Source: Fen-1039 sp964529245
GTDB taxonomy: Bacteria; Chloroflexota; Limnocylindria; Limnocylindrales; CSP1-4
Assembly (NCBI GenBank): GCA_964529245.1
Contig: CAZGUS010000001.1
Location: 1 to 64,000 of the forward strand
DNA length: 64,000 bases
Direction: 5' to 3'
Positions 40,553 through 49,452 of this stretch are shown piece by piece. Position 1 is the first letter of the stretch, and each line of letters opens with the position of its first letter. The translations under genes were made by a program, and so were the position numbers. Below the pieces are notes generated by a model. That model was not told the DNA's origin. It made no database searches and was given only the letters and a program-made list of their open reading frames with translations.

Positions 40553-41260
40553 ATGCATACGGACTACATCCCGAAACTGCTCCCGACCTCGGTAGACGAA
40601 GGCCAGGGCCCGGGCGTCCAGTTCCGCACGGACGGCGAGCTGGTGCCGATGCTCACGATGGAGCTCGACGGCTCGATGCCGGTGTTCTTCGAGCACCACA
40701 TCCTGCTCTGGAAGACGCCGAGCCTCGAGATCGGGATGCATGCCATGAAGGGCGCCTTCAAGCGCGTGATCGCGGGCATGCCGATATTCATGACGGAGGC
40801 GAAAGGCGCCGGCCAGATCGCGTTCAGCCGCGACGGAGTCGGCCACGTCTTCCATCTGAACCTGGCGCCGGGGCAGGGGATCGAAGTCCGGGAGCACCAG
40901 TTCCTGGCCGCGACCGCGAACGTCGACTACAGCTTCCGCCGCCTGCGCGGCGTGGGGAACATGCTGTTCGGCGGCACCGGAATCTTCATCGACACGTTCA
41001 CCGGCGGACAGGGCGGGGGAACGGTCTGGCTCCACGGCTACGGCAACGTGTTCGAGCGCGTTCTCGGTCCCGGCGAGGCTTTCGACGTCGAGCCCGGCGG
41101 CTGGGTCTACAAGGACCCGACCGTGAGCATGGAAATCAAGATGGTCGGCCTGCGGATGGGCATGCTGAGCGGATCGGGGAACCTGATCTTCAACCGCTTC
41201 ACCGGCCCGGGCCGGATCGGTATCCAGAGCATGTACCTCCACATGCCCACCGAGGACTAG
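40553..41260 (+). CDS. AIM24 family protein
   Basis: A 235-aa protein of the AIM24/TIGR00266 type, built of stacked beta strands with many glycines. Typical segments: LEIGMHAMKGAFKRVIAGMPIFMTEAKGAGQIAFSRDGVGHVFHL, read here as several short strands, then LAPGQGIEVREHQFLAAT near residue 105, GTGIFIDTFTGGQGGGTVWLHGYG near 150 and VEPGGWVYKDPTVSMEIK near 190. The family is widespread and its role is unclear (a mitochondrial member aids inner-membrane organisation). An AGGAGGA ribosome site lies seven bases before the ATG, and TAAAGT at 40504-40509 is a plausible -10. Followed by a strong terminator. Confidence 0.85.
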   Translation: MHTDYIPKLLPTSVDEGQGPGVQFRTDGELVPMLTMELDGSMPVFFEHHILLWKTPSLEIGMHAMKGAFKRVIAGMPIFMTEAKGAGQIAFSRDGVGHVFHLNLAPGQGIEVREHQFLAATANVDYSFRRLRGVGNMLFGGTGIFIDTFTGGQGGGTVWLHGYGNVFERVLGPGEAFDVEPGGWVYKDPTVSMEIKMVGLRMGMLSGSGNLIFNRFTGPGRIGIQSMYLHMPTED

Positions 41261-41286
41261 GCGGCGCCACTCCCACGCGGAACCGA

Positions 41287-41321
41287 AGCGGCCGCCGGGT
41301 TCTCCCGGCGGCCGCTCTCTT
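41287..41321 (+). terminator. Intrinsic terminator after AIM24
   Basis: A perfect 13-bp stem (AGCGGCCGCCGGG and its complement) with loop TTCT, followed by CTCTTT. It starts 27 bases after the AIM24 stop. Confidence 0.85.
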
Positions 41322-41376
41322 TGGCGAGGGTATGGGCAGCCTCAAGGTGGGCAATCCACGCAGGACTCGGATCGCC

Positions 41377-41405
41377 TTGACCCGTATCACGTGACGCGTT
41401 ACATT
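41377..41405 (+). promoter_or_regulatory. Promoter and putative operator of the higBA operon
   Basis: TTGACC (41377-41382), a 17-bp spacer and TACATT (41400-41405) make the best-formed sigma70 promoter in the window. The GTG start of higB is seven bases after the -10, so the mRNA should be leaderless. The 8-bp palindrome TCACGTGA (41387-41394) sits in the spacer, where HigA binding would block RNA polymerase. Autoregulation through this site is inferred from other HigBA systems. Confidence 0.7.
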
Positions 41406-41412
41406 TCGGGCC

Positions 41413-41694
41413 GTGATCAGATCGTTGGCGGACAGGCATACAGAACGGTTCTGGATCACCGGCAGCTCGGAACGGCTGCCACCGGAAATCGAACGCCGAG
41501 CACTTCGGAAGCTCTCGGCGCTTGACGCGGCTGACCAGATCGAGAGCTTGCGGGTTCCTCCGGGCAATCGCCTCCATGCACTCGAGGGCGATCGTGCCGG
41601 ACAGCACTCCATATCTATAAACGACCAGTGGCGCATTTGCTTTGTGTTCCAAGACGGCGACGCGTACGACGTGGAAGTCTGCGATTACCACTAG
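41413..41694 (+). CDS. higB: HigB-type toxin (RelE superfamily mRNA interferase)
   Basis: A 93-aa RelE-fold toxin that by family cleaves mRNA at the ribosome. The sequence has the HigB landmarks: a pattern LPPEIERRALRKLSALDAA near residue 22-40, a loop LRVPPGNRLHALEGDRAGQHSISIND and the conserved core WRICFVFQDGDAYDVEVCDYH at the C-terminus with Arg and His residues of the active site. It begins at a GTG. The antitoxin gene lies 18 bp downstream, the toxin-first order expected for higBA. Confidence 0.93.
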   Translation: MIRSLADRHTERFWITGSSERLPPEIERRALRKLSALDAADQIESLRVPPGNRLHALEGDRAGQHSISINDQWRICFVFQDGDAYDVEVCDYH

Positions 41695-41712
41695 AGATCA
41701 GGTGAATCGACC

Positions 41713-42027
41713 ATGAGCATTGCCAACGACAATCAGCTCGCGCGGCGACCGGTTCATCCCGGCGAGATTCTGCGCGAGGACTTCATGCCCGACTACAAGC
41801 TCACTGTGAGCGGACTTGCAGATGCCCTCGGCGTTTCGCGCCAGTCCGTGAACGAACTCGTCCGCGAGCGCCGGGCGGTGAGCCCCGAAATGGCGCTGCG
41901 CCTCGGTCGTCTCTTTGGCAACTCGCCGGAGTTCTGGCTGAACCTGCAGCGTGCCGTCGATCTCTACGACACGGCGGCAGCGACCCAGGCCGACGTGCAG
42001 CACATCACGCCCTTGCGCGTAGCCTGA
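41713..42027 (+). CDS. higA: HigA-type antitoxin (XRE helix-turn-helix)
   Basis: A 104-aa antitoxin of the HigA/VapI type. The signature HPGEILREDFMPDYKLTVSGLADALGV covers residues 14-40, followed by the DNA-recognition helix SRQSVNELVRERRAVSPEMALRL and the conserved FGNSPEFWLNLQRAVDL near 72-88. It neutralises HigB and is expected to repress the operon through the palindrome in its promoter. It is co-transcribed with higB. Confidence 0.95.
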   Translation: MSIANDNQLARRPVHPGEILREDFMPDYKLTVSGLADALGVSRQSVNELVRERRAVSPEMALRLGRLFGNSPEFWLNLQRAVDLYDTAAATQADVQHITPLRVA

Positions 42028-42203
42028 GGGAGGCCACCTGCACCTGAGGCAGCAGTTGTGAGTGGTAAGCACCGACCAATCCAAGGCCCGGTGATCGATC
42101 GTGGTGCGGCGTACTTCGGTCGCCAGACGGCGGCGGCTATCGGCGTGGTCTGCGCCATATTCTTACTTGGCCGCGGTTCGTCGGGCGGATCGGATAGCAG
42201 GTC

Positions 42204-42905
42204 ATGACGGCGCGCGCGATGAATAGGGTTCGAGCGTTGACGTCATTGGGTGGTTGGCTGGCGCACATGCTGAATCAGTTCCCGTTCGAAAACCCCGACA
42301 ACTCAGACTCAACCTACCCAATCCTCGTGGGGTTCGTAGTTCTCAGTTTCGGCTTCGGTCCGGTCGTGGTCGCCTGGCAATTGCTGCTGTTCTGCGCCGG
42401 GATCCAGCCTCAAGCACCTCTCAGGGACCCAGCCGCATATCTGGGGGTAGCCCTCCTTGGGCTGATCGTTCTGTGGTTGGCCGTGGGGTGGCTCGTGGGT
42501 CTGGTGCCATTCGTGCCAGATAGAGAACAGAAGCCGAAATCTCGCCTCCAACCTCTGCCCGACGGTTCCCGTATACCGGTTCACGTCACAGGCGTCCTTG
42601 ATTTCGGAAACCGTACGCGCCGATATAGGCACCGCCAGGCCGTGCTCGAGTACAACCCGCAGACGCAGCTTCTCATCTGTGTCCAACGCAAATGGGTGCA
42701 GGACGTGGAGGCCCTTACACAACACGGGGCAGTCGCTTACGGCCGTCTGTGGCCCGAGACGGTCAGCCGAGTGCGTCGCGGTACCGCCTGCCTTGTCACC
42801 GAAACCAGGCCTGCCGTTGAGCTCCATTGGCTACATGGGCGCATCTTGCTGGATTTCGATGATGCAGAATCCCGCGACCGCGTCTTCGCCAGGCTCGCCC
42901 CATAG
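42204..42905 (+). CDS. Membrane protein of unknown function
   Basis: A 233-aa protein with two membrane helices (about residues 39-63, PILVGFVVLSFGFGPVVVAW, and 80-103, LGVALLGLIVLWLAVGWLVG) and a cytoplasmic C-terminal domain (about 110-233) that is beta-rich and basic (RIPVHVTGVLDFGNRTRRYRH, ending ILLDFDDAESRDRVFARLAP). I recognise no family. Its base composition is less GC-rich than most of the window, like the adjacent higBA pair, which suggests that 41.3-42.9 kb may have been gained by transfer. An ATG at 42219 is an alternative start. Confidence 0.55.
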   Translation: MTARAMNRVRALTSLGGWLAHMLNQFPFENPDNSDSTYPILVGFVVLSFGFGPVVVAWQLLLFCAGIQPQAPLRDPAAYLGVALLGLIVLWLAVGWLVGLVPFVPDREQKPKSRLQPLPDGSRIPVHVTGVLDFGNRTRRYRHRQAVLEYNPQTQLLICVQRKWVQDVEALTQHGAVAYGRLWPETVSRVRRGTACLVTETRPAVELHWLHGRILLDFDDAESRDRVFARLAP

Positions 42906-43060
42906 CAACCGCCCATCGAGTCGCTCGGGCTTCCGCGGCGTCTGCGTATCGACAGGCGGCACAGTCCCGCCACGCTCACGTCGACTCCCTCGGCGAGGGA
43001 GACAGTTGTCGCGAAGCCCGCTGCACATCGCGGGCGCTTATCGACCGTGAGGGAGGGAAC

Positions 43061-43675
43061 ATGTTCGGCAGAATTCTCGGCCACAAGGAGAAGCTCGAAC
43101 AGCAGCTCGCGCAGGAGGGCGGGGTCGTCGCGTGGGCGACGTTCAGCGACGTCGGCGCCGGATGGTCGAGTGCGAGCATGAACGGCTTCAATCAGGTCAC
43201 TTCGCAGACCGACCACGTAAAGGTCACTCTCATGGTTCAGCCGGACAACGGCGAGCCGTTCGAGGCGTCGTTCGGCCAGGCTTTCTCGGGCCGGCGCCCG
43301 TTCAAGGGCTGGCAGTGCAAGGTCATCTACGACCCCAACGATCGGTCGCGAATCGCGGTCCTGGAGGACTCGATCACGCCGCCCGGGATCGACCACGCGA
43401 AGGCGGAGCACGCGGCGGAAATGCGGAGCGAGGCGATGGCGGCGGCGTCCAGCGGCCACATGGCGGAATACATCGAATCTATGAAGGCGCGTGCACAGGC
43501 CGGCGAACTGGGCGGCGTGACGATCGTCGGTGGTCAAGTGATCTCGCCGGGAGCTCCCGCCTCCAAGCCGGACATCGCCGACCAGCTGACGAAGCTCGAC
43601 GCGCTTCGCGCCAGGGGCGTGCTGACGGACGCCGAGTTCGCGGCGCAGAAGGCGAAGCTGCTCGCCGAGAGCTGA
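43061..43675 (+). CDS. SHOCT-domain protein of unknown function
   Basis: A 204-aa soluble protein with a GAGGGAGG ribosome site before its ATG. Residues 1-105 are a beta-rich domain (GGVVAWATFSDVGAGW, HVKVTLMVQPDNGEPFEASF, KGWQCKVIYDPND) that reads like a small barrel used to hold short peptides or lipids. Residues about 125-165 are helical. The last about 32 residues, DIADQLTKLDALRARGVLTDAEF and onward, are a SHOCT motif, a short helical pair often found at the C-terminus of proteins that oligomerise. Function is unknown. Confidence 0.75.
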   Translation: MFGRILGHKEKLEQQLAQEGGVVAWATFSDVGAGWSSASMNGFNQVTSQTDHVKVTLMVQPDNGEPFEASFGQAFSGRRPFKGWQCKVIYDPNDRSRIAVLEDSITPPGIDHAKAEHAAEMRSEAMAAASSGHMAEYIESMKARAQAGELGGVTIVGGQVISPGAPASKPDIADQLTKLDALRARGVLTDAEFAAQKAKLLAES

Positions 43676-43728
43676 GCGCCGCGAGTCCTGCGGGCCGTGC
43701 CGATCTGCTACCGGACCGGCGCGAGGGC

Positions 43729-44568
43729 TCAGCCGGCTGCGACCGCGGTTCCGGCAGCGCCGGCTTCGGCTCGGTCCGCCGCGGCGATTGGCGGCATCGC
43801 GGCGAGGGTGGCCGAGACACCGCCGATGCGATCGGTTATCACCGCTGCCGCGGCACGGGCGCGATCCACGAGTTCGGGCACTCGGCTCGGCGTGATCCTG
43901 GTTCCAACGCCGCGGACTTCTAGGGCGGCCACGACGGCGGCTCGCTGGTCGTAGACGGGCACCGCGATGGCGTTCACGGCTGGGTCGTGCTCGCCGAACG
44001 CCGTCGAGAAGCCGCGCTTTCGGACCCGGGCCAGCTCTTCGAGGAGGAGGTCGACGCGAACGATCGTGTGCGAGGTGTACGGGATGAACATCGTCTTCGA
44101 CAGCCGGATGACTTCGCGCTCCGGCTGGTTGGCCAGCAGGACCTTGCCCGGCGCGGTCGCGTGCAGCGGCGCGTTGCGGCCCGACCTGTCGCGGCGCGTC
44201 CCGGACGCGTCGGAGTAGGCGATCGTCAGGACGCTGTCGTCTTCGAGGATGTCGAGGGAGATCGTCTCGTGGACGGCTCGGGCCAGCGACTCGAGCTCCG
44301 CAATGGCGATGGCCCGCAGGTCCAGCGCTCTCTCGGCGTGCCGGCCCAGGCGGACGACCGCCAGCCCAAGCCGATACTTGCTCGAGCCGTCGCTCTGCTC
44401 CACGAGCCCGCTCTTCTGGAGAGTGGAGAGCAACCGCGACGCGGTCGACTTGTGGAGGTCGAGCCGGCGGGCGAGTTCGATGACCCCAGCTTCTCCATCC
44501 ATCTCGCCGAGCGCGATCAGAAGCGACGCCGCTCGATCGACCGATCGAACGAGGTTCCGGTCGTACAT
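43729..44568 (-). CDS. IclR family transcriptional regulator
   Basis: A 279-aa regulator. The winged helix covers residues about 8-70 (VRSVDRAASLLIALGE, LDLHKSTASRLLSTLQKSGLVE). The effector-binding domain covers about 85-255 and includes the usual HATAPGKVLLAN near 140 and RGFSTAFGEHDPAVNAIAVPVYD near 190-210. The last 25 residues are Ala-rich. It faces the permease gene at 44734 across a 165-bp gap that contains a perfect palindrome, so it most likely controls that gene and itself. The effector is unknown; in this family it is often a small aromatic or organic acid. Confidence 0.93.
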   Translation of the reverse strand: MYDRNLVRSVDRAASLLIALGEMDGEAGVIELARRLDLHKSTASRLLSTLQKSGLVEQSDGSSKYRLGLAVVRLGRHAERALDLRAIAIAELESLARAVHETISLDILEDDSVLTIAYSDASGTRRDRSGRNAPLHATAPGKVLLANQPEREVIRLSKTMFIPYTSHTIVRVDLLLEELARVRKRGFSTAFGEHDPAVNAIAVPVYDQRAAVVAALEVRGVGTRITPSRVPELVDRARAAAAVITDRIGGVSATLAAMPPIAAADRAEAGAAGTAVAAG

Positions 44569-44645
44569 CGTTTGCCTCCTCGAAACCGATAGGGAAGCCT
44601 GCGGTTGCCTGCCGCTCCGGCAGTCTGCCGCCGCTGCGGGCGGGC

Positions 44646-44666
44646 GTCATTACGGTCCGTAATGAC
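44646..44666. promoter_or_regulatory. Perfect palindrome, probable IclR-family operator
   Basis: GTCATTACGG, one central T and CCGTAATGAC make a perfect 10-bp inverted repeat between the divergent IclR and permease genes. Size, symmetry and position fit an IclR-type operator. Confidence 0.7.
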
Positions 44667-44733
44667 TCGGGCTGCCCGAATCTCCGACAGTTCCCGAAGC
44701 CCGCGCTCAGGGCTGTGCGACTATCCGAAAGCC

Positions 44734-46029
44734 TTGACCACACAACCGCCCCTTTCGTCCTCGGCGCTGCTCGCCGCCGCCATATTCCTGGTGGCGATCG
44801 GCCTGGTCATCGCTCGACCCTGGCGCCTGACCGAGGCGACTGCCGCGCTGATCGGCGCGGGGGCCATGGTTCTGGTCGGCCTCGTGTCGCCCGGCGGCGC
44901 GGCGTCGGACGTCGCCGGCCACTGGAACGTCCTGCTCTTCTTCGTCGGCCTGACCGGAGCGGCGGCCGTGGCTCAGCGGAGCGGCCTCTTCGAGGCGCTG
45001 GCCGGCACGTCCGCCCGGCTGTCGGCCGGGAGTCCGCGTCGACTCCTCGTCGCGGTCGTTGCCGCCGGAGCCGTAGTCGCGGCTTTCCTGTCCAACGACG
45101 CGGCGGCGCTGGTGTTGACGCCGGTCGTCTACGTGCTCGTGGCCAGGTTCGGGCTATCGCCGCTTCCTTACGTGCTCGCCTGCACCTTCGTTGCCGACGC
45201 CGCGTCCATCGCGCTTCCGGTGAGCAACCCGGTGAACGTGATCGTCAGCGACCGCCTCGGAGTCAGCGCGGCCGGCCTCGTTCCGGTTCTGCTTCCTGCG
45301 GCGATCGCTTCCGTGCTCGCGCTGCTCGGCTGCCTGTTCGTAATCTACCGCCGCCAGCTGCCGGCCCGCGCGCCGCTCGTGCCTGCGGCGGAATCGTGGG
45401 CCGCGTGGTCCGGCGTTCCGCGGCGGCTCCTGGTGGCGTGCGGGATTGCGGTAGCGGCCTTCGCCGTCGCTTCGGCGCTGAACCTGCCGCTCGGGCCGAC
45501 GATGGCGGCGGTGTGGCTGCTCCTGCTCGGCGTCGAGTGGACCGGCCGACGTCCCGATCGGCTGCTCGACGGCATCGGCTGGTCGCTGCTGGTCTTCGTG
45601 GCCTCGATGGGAGTCCTGGTGGACGGGCTCTCGTCCGCTGGGATAACCGCCTGGCTCGCTCAGATCGTCCTTGGTCAGGTGCGCGACTCGCCGGCGGCGG
45701 TCATGGTCGTGACCGCCTTCGCCGCCGCCGTCGGCGCGAACCTGGTCAACAACCTGCCGGCGGCGTTCGTATTCGCGGACGCGGTGCACGGCGCCGGGCT
45801 GAGCGCGGCCAGTGCCCATGCCGCCGCCATCGGGACCATCATCGGGGCGGACCTGGGGCCAAACTTGACGCCGGTCGGCTCGGTCGCCACGCTCCTGTGG
45901 TTCGTGCTCCTGCGCCAGCGGGGCCTTGAGGTGTCAACGTGGAGCTACATCCGGATCGGGCTCATCGTGACCCCGGTCACCATCCTCGCGGCGCTCGGAG
46001 TTGCGCTGCTGCTGGGAGTGCAAGGGTGA
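44734..46029 (+). CDS. ArsB/NhaD-type ion or anion permease
   Basis: A 431-aa membrane protein with about 11-12 hydrophobic segments. The layout and the two repeated half motifs, VVAAFLSNDAAALVLTPVV near residue 108-126 and GANLVNNLPAAFVFADAV near 333-350, are diagnostic of the ion-transporter superfamily (ArsB/CitM/NhaD). Known members export arsenite or exchange sodium or citrate; the substrate cannot be told. TTG at 44734 is the nearest start to the first helix, and a TATCC box lies just before it. No arsenate reductase or ArsR is present, while control by an IclR-type regulator suggests an organic anion. Confidence 0.85.
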   Translation: MTTQPPLSSSALLAAAIFLVAIGLVIARPWRLTEATAALIGAGAMVLVGLVSPGGAASDVAGHWNVLLFFVGLTGAAAVAQRSGLFEALAGTSARLSAGSPRRLLVAVVAAGAVVAAFLSNDAAALVLTPVVYVLVARFGLSPLPYVLACTFVADAASIALPVSNPVNVIVSDRLGVSAAGLVPVLLPAAIASVLALLGCLFVIYRRQLPARAPLVPAAESWAAWSGVPRRLLVACGIAVAAFAVASALNLPLGPTMAAVWLLLLGVEWTGRRPDRLLDGIGWSLLVFVASMGVLVDGLSSAGITAWLAQIVLGQVRDSPAAVMVVTAFAAAVGANLVNNLPAAFVFADAVHGAGLSAASAHAAAIGTIIGADLGPNLTPVGSVATLLWFVLLRQRGLEVSTWSYIRIGLIVTPVTILAALGVALLLGVQG

Positions 46030-46036
46030 GTCGATC

Positions 46037-46537
46037 ATGAGCGCGACTCGGAGGTTTCTCGTGGCCGTCGCCGGGACGGAGGACGCGTCCCTGCCGGAGC
46101 AAGCCGCGCGGGTCGTGGGAGCCGGTGAGCCGGCGATCGAAGTCACGCTCTTCCACGTCTCGGAGACCGGCCCGCGCGAGCTGGCGACCTATCAGCCGGC
46201 GCTCCGGCGTGGGCCATGGCCGCTGCCGAAGCGCGACGCGACCGAGCGCCACCTCGCGGAAGCGGACGCCACGGAAGCCGACTCGCTACTGGCCGTATGG
46301 CACGAGCGATTCGCGGCAGTCCTGCCGGGCGCCGAAATCGCACACCTGGCCGCGACCGGCCGCCCGGAGCAGGAAATCGTCGCCGCTGCCGCTCGGCTGA
46401 AGGTAGACGCCGTGATCCTGTGCGCCCGCCCCCGGACGGGCCCGACCGAGCCCGGGCCCAGAAGCGTCGGTCATGTGGCTCGCTTCGTCGTGGATCACTC
46501 GCCGGTGCCGGTTCTGCTCATCAGGCGCACCAGCTGA
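46037..46537 (+). CDS. Universal stress protein-like single domain
   Basis: A 166-aa protein starting seven bases after the permease stop, so it is co-transcribed. The alpha/beta USP layout is seen in FLVAVAGTEDASLPEQAAR (strand 1 and helix 1), IEVTLFHVSE (strand 2), long helix around residue 75-100, VDAVILCARPR (strand 4) and SPVPVLLIRRTS (strand 5). The central segment SVGHVARFVVDHSPVPVLLI is the part expected after the USP nucleotide loop; the loop itself (G-x2-G-x9-G-S/T) is not well preserved. Pairing of a USP domain with a transporter is common and suggests modulation of transport (inference). Confidence 0.75.
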   Translation: MSATRRFLVAVAGTEDASLPEQAARVVGAGEPAIEVTLFHVSETGPRELATYQPALRRGPWPLPKRDATERHLAEADATEADSLLAVWHERFAAVLPGAEIAHLAATGRPEQEIVAAAARLKVDAVILCARPRTGPTEPGPRSVGHVARFVVDHSPVPVLLIRRTS

Positions 46538-46649
46538 TCGAATGCCGGGACGCCCGGCCATCGTCTGACCCTTTGGTGGCAGACTTCGGGCCCCGTCCAT
46601 CTCGGCCGGTCGAGGCCGGGACTTCGAAGCACCGCAAAGGAGGCCAGAC

Positions 46650-47429
46650 GTGGCGGAAACCAAGGCTCCGGCCGTCACCAAGCCCATCTGGATCGACCTG
46701 TCGAGCTCCGACCCAGCGGCGTCCCGGCTGTTCTACGCCGGGCTGTTCGGCTGGCAGGTCGAGGTCAACCCCGATCCCCAGTACGGCGGCTACGCGCTGG
46801 CCAAGATCGGCGGCAAGGACGTGGCCGGCATCGGCCCCAAGATGATGGCCGAGGCGCCGACAGCCTGGTCTGTCTACGTCTGGACGCCGGACGCCGAGGC
46901 CCTGGCGAAGAAGGTCCAGGCGGCCGGCGGGAAGGTGGTCGCCCCGCCTATGCAGGTCGGCGAGCAAGGCAAGATGGCCGTCTTCCAGGATCCGTCCGGC
47001 GCGTACATCTCGGCCTGGCAGCCGGCGATGATGGCGGGCGGATTGACCGATGGGCAGCCCGGCAGCTTCGGCTGGGCCGAGCTCAACTCGCGCGGACTGG
47101 ACAAGGCGGTCCCGTTCTACGCCGCCGTGTTCGGCTGGCAGACCAGGACCAGTCCCATGGGCGAGGGCATGCCGCCCTACACGGAGTTCCTGGTGGGTGA
47201 CCACAGCGTCGCCGGCGGCCAGGAAATGAACCCCATGGTTCCGGCTCAGGTGCCCAGCTACTGGCTGGTCTACTTCGCCGTCGAAGACGTGGACGCCTCA
47301 TTCAAGAAGGCAATCGCGGCAGGCGCGCGCGAGATGCTGGCTCCGATGGACTTCCCGGGCGGCCGCTTCGCAATCCTGGGCGACCCTCAGGGCGCGAGCT
47401 TCGGCCTGCTCAAGACGGCCGCGCGGTAG
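46650..47429 (+). CDS. Tandem VOC (glyoxalase/bleomycin resistance fold) protein
   Basis: A 259-aa protein made of two VOC modules, residues about 12-125 and 140-257. Each begins with the typical W-(I/A)-(D/E)-L pattern and an FYAxxFGW motif (SRLFYAGLFGWQVEV and AVPFYAAVFGWQTRT) and ends in a DPxGAxxxxxQ/L strand (FQDPSGAYISAWQP and LGDPQGASFGLLKT). Single-chain two-domain members include Cfp30B-like and hydroxylase-type proteins; metal ligands cannot be assigned surely. A strong AAAGGAGG ribosome site precedes the GTG start. Confidence 0.9.
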   Translation: MAETKAPAVTKPIWIDLSSSDPAASRLFYAGLFGWQVEVNPDPQYGGYALAKIGGKDVAGIGPKMMAEAPTAWSVYVWTPDAEALAKKVQAAGGKVVAPPMQVGEQGKMAVFQDPSGAYISAWQPAMMAGGLTDGQPGSFGWAELNSRGLDKAVPFYAAVFGWQTRTSPMGEGMPPYTEFLVGDHSVAGGQEMNPMVPAQVPSYWLVYFAVEDVDASFKKAIAAGAREMLAPMDFPGGRFAILGDPQGASFGLLKTAAR

Positions 47430-47599
47430 GGAGCCTTCGCCCGCGCCCGACGGGACGGGCGGCATTCGCCGCGCATGCCGGTCTCGGATGCGCGAGTATT
47501 CGCGCGGGATCGGAGACGCGCAGTCGACGTTCCACTGCTCATCGCGCCTCGATCCGTTTCGGCTTCGTTCGGTCGTCCACGTCAGCGAGGAGACAATCG

Positions 47600-48058
47600 A
47601 TGAGCGTCACGTTCGTGCACGTCCCCCATCCTCACATCGCCATGCGCAAGAAGTCGGGACCGCCCCAGACCACGGACGAGCACGTGGGGTTCAACGGCAA
47701 GGTCGCCCTGGGCCTGACCACCGTCGTGGGAACGATGTGGTGCGCCTATGCCTTCGCGCTTCTGGCGCTCGTGGCGCTTCCGTCCGCCCTCGGCCAGGGC
47801 ACACTGCTCGCCGATGTCTCGTGGCTGAGCCAGACGTTCATCCAGCTGGTCATGTTGTCGGTCATCATGGTCGGCCAGAACATCCTGTCCCGAGCGTCGG
47901 ACAAGCGGGCGCAGATGACCTACGAGGACGCCGACGCGACCTTCCACGAGGCGTCGCAGATTCAGGAGCATCTGGTCGCGCAGGACAACGCCATAAACGA
48001 GTTGCTGGACAAGATCGCGAAGCTCGAGGCCGCCCTGATCAAGGCCAAGCTGGCCTGA
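47600..48058 (+). CDS. Low-affinity iron permease/DUF1003-like membrane protein
   Basis: A 152-aa protein with a GAGGAGA ribosome site before the ATG. After a 30-residue soluble N-terminus, two helices follow: VALGLTTVVGTMWCAYAFALLALVALP and QTFIQLVMLSVIMVGQNILS (about residues 37-63 and 77-97). The FNGKVALGLTTVVGTMWCAY and FIQLVMLSVIMVGQN motifs match the low-affinity iron permease/DUF1003-type family. The C-terminus (about 110-152) is an amphipathic coiled coil. Role in iron uptake is not proven for bacterial members. Confidence 0.75.
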   Translation: MSVTFVHVPHPHIAMRKKSGPPQTTDEHVGFNGKVALGLTTVVGTMWCAYAFALLALVALPSALGQGTLLADVSWLSQTFIQLVMLSVIMVGQNILSRASDKRAQMTYEDADATFHEASQIQEHLVAQDNAINELLDKIAKLEAALIKAKLA

Positions 48059-48102
48059 TCCGGGCGCCATTGGACCGGCCGACAGCGGACGAAGCCGGGA
48101 GA

Positions 48103-48144
48103 CCCGAGAGCCGAGGCGGGAGGAGTCGCGCTTCGGCTCTCGGG
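48103..48144. terminator. Bidirectional hairpin between convergent genes
   Basis: A perfect 12-bp stem (CCCGAGAGCCGA and its complement, 18-base loop) lies between the convergent gene ends at 48058 and 48160. It could end transcription from both sides; there is no clear T run. Confidence 0.65.
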
Positions 48145-48159
48145 ACACGGAGTTGTGAA

Positions 48160-49448
<1,289 letters not shown>

Positions 49449-49452
<4 letters not shown>

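Noticed and set aside
41413..43675. A defence island built around HigBA and its unknown neighbours
   Set aside because: The neighbours show no nuclease, NTPase, protease or nucleotide-cyclase motifs, and the SHOCT-domain protein looks housekeeping. A single toxin-antitoxin pair is not enough.
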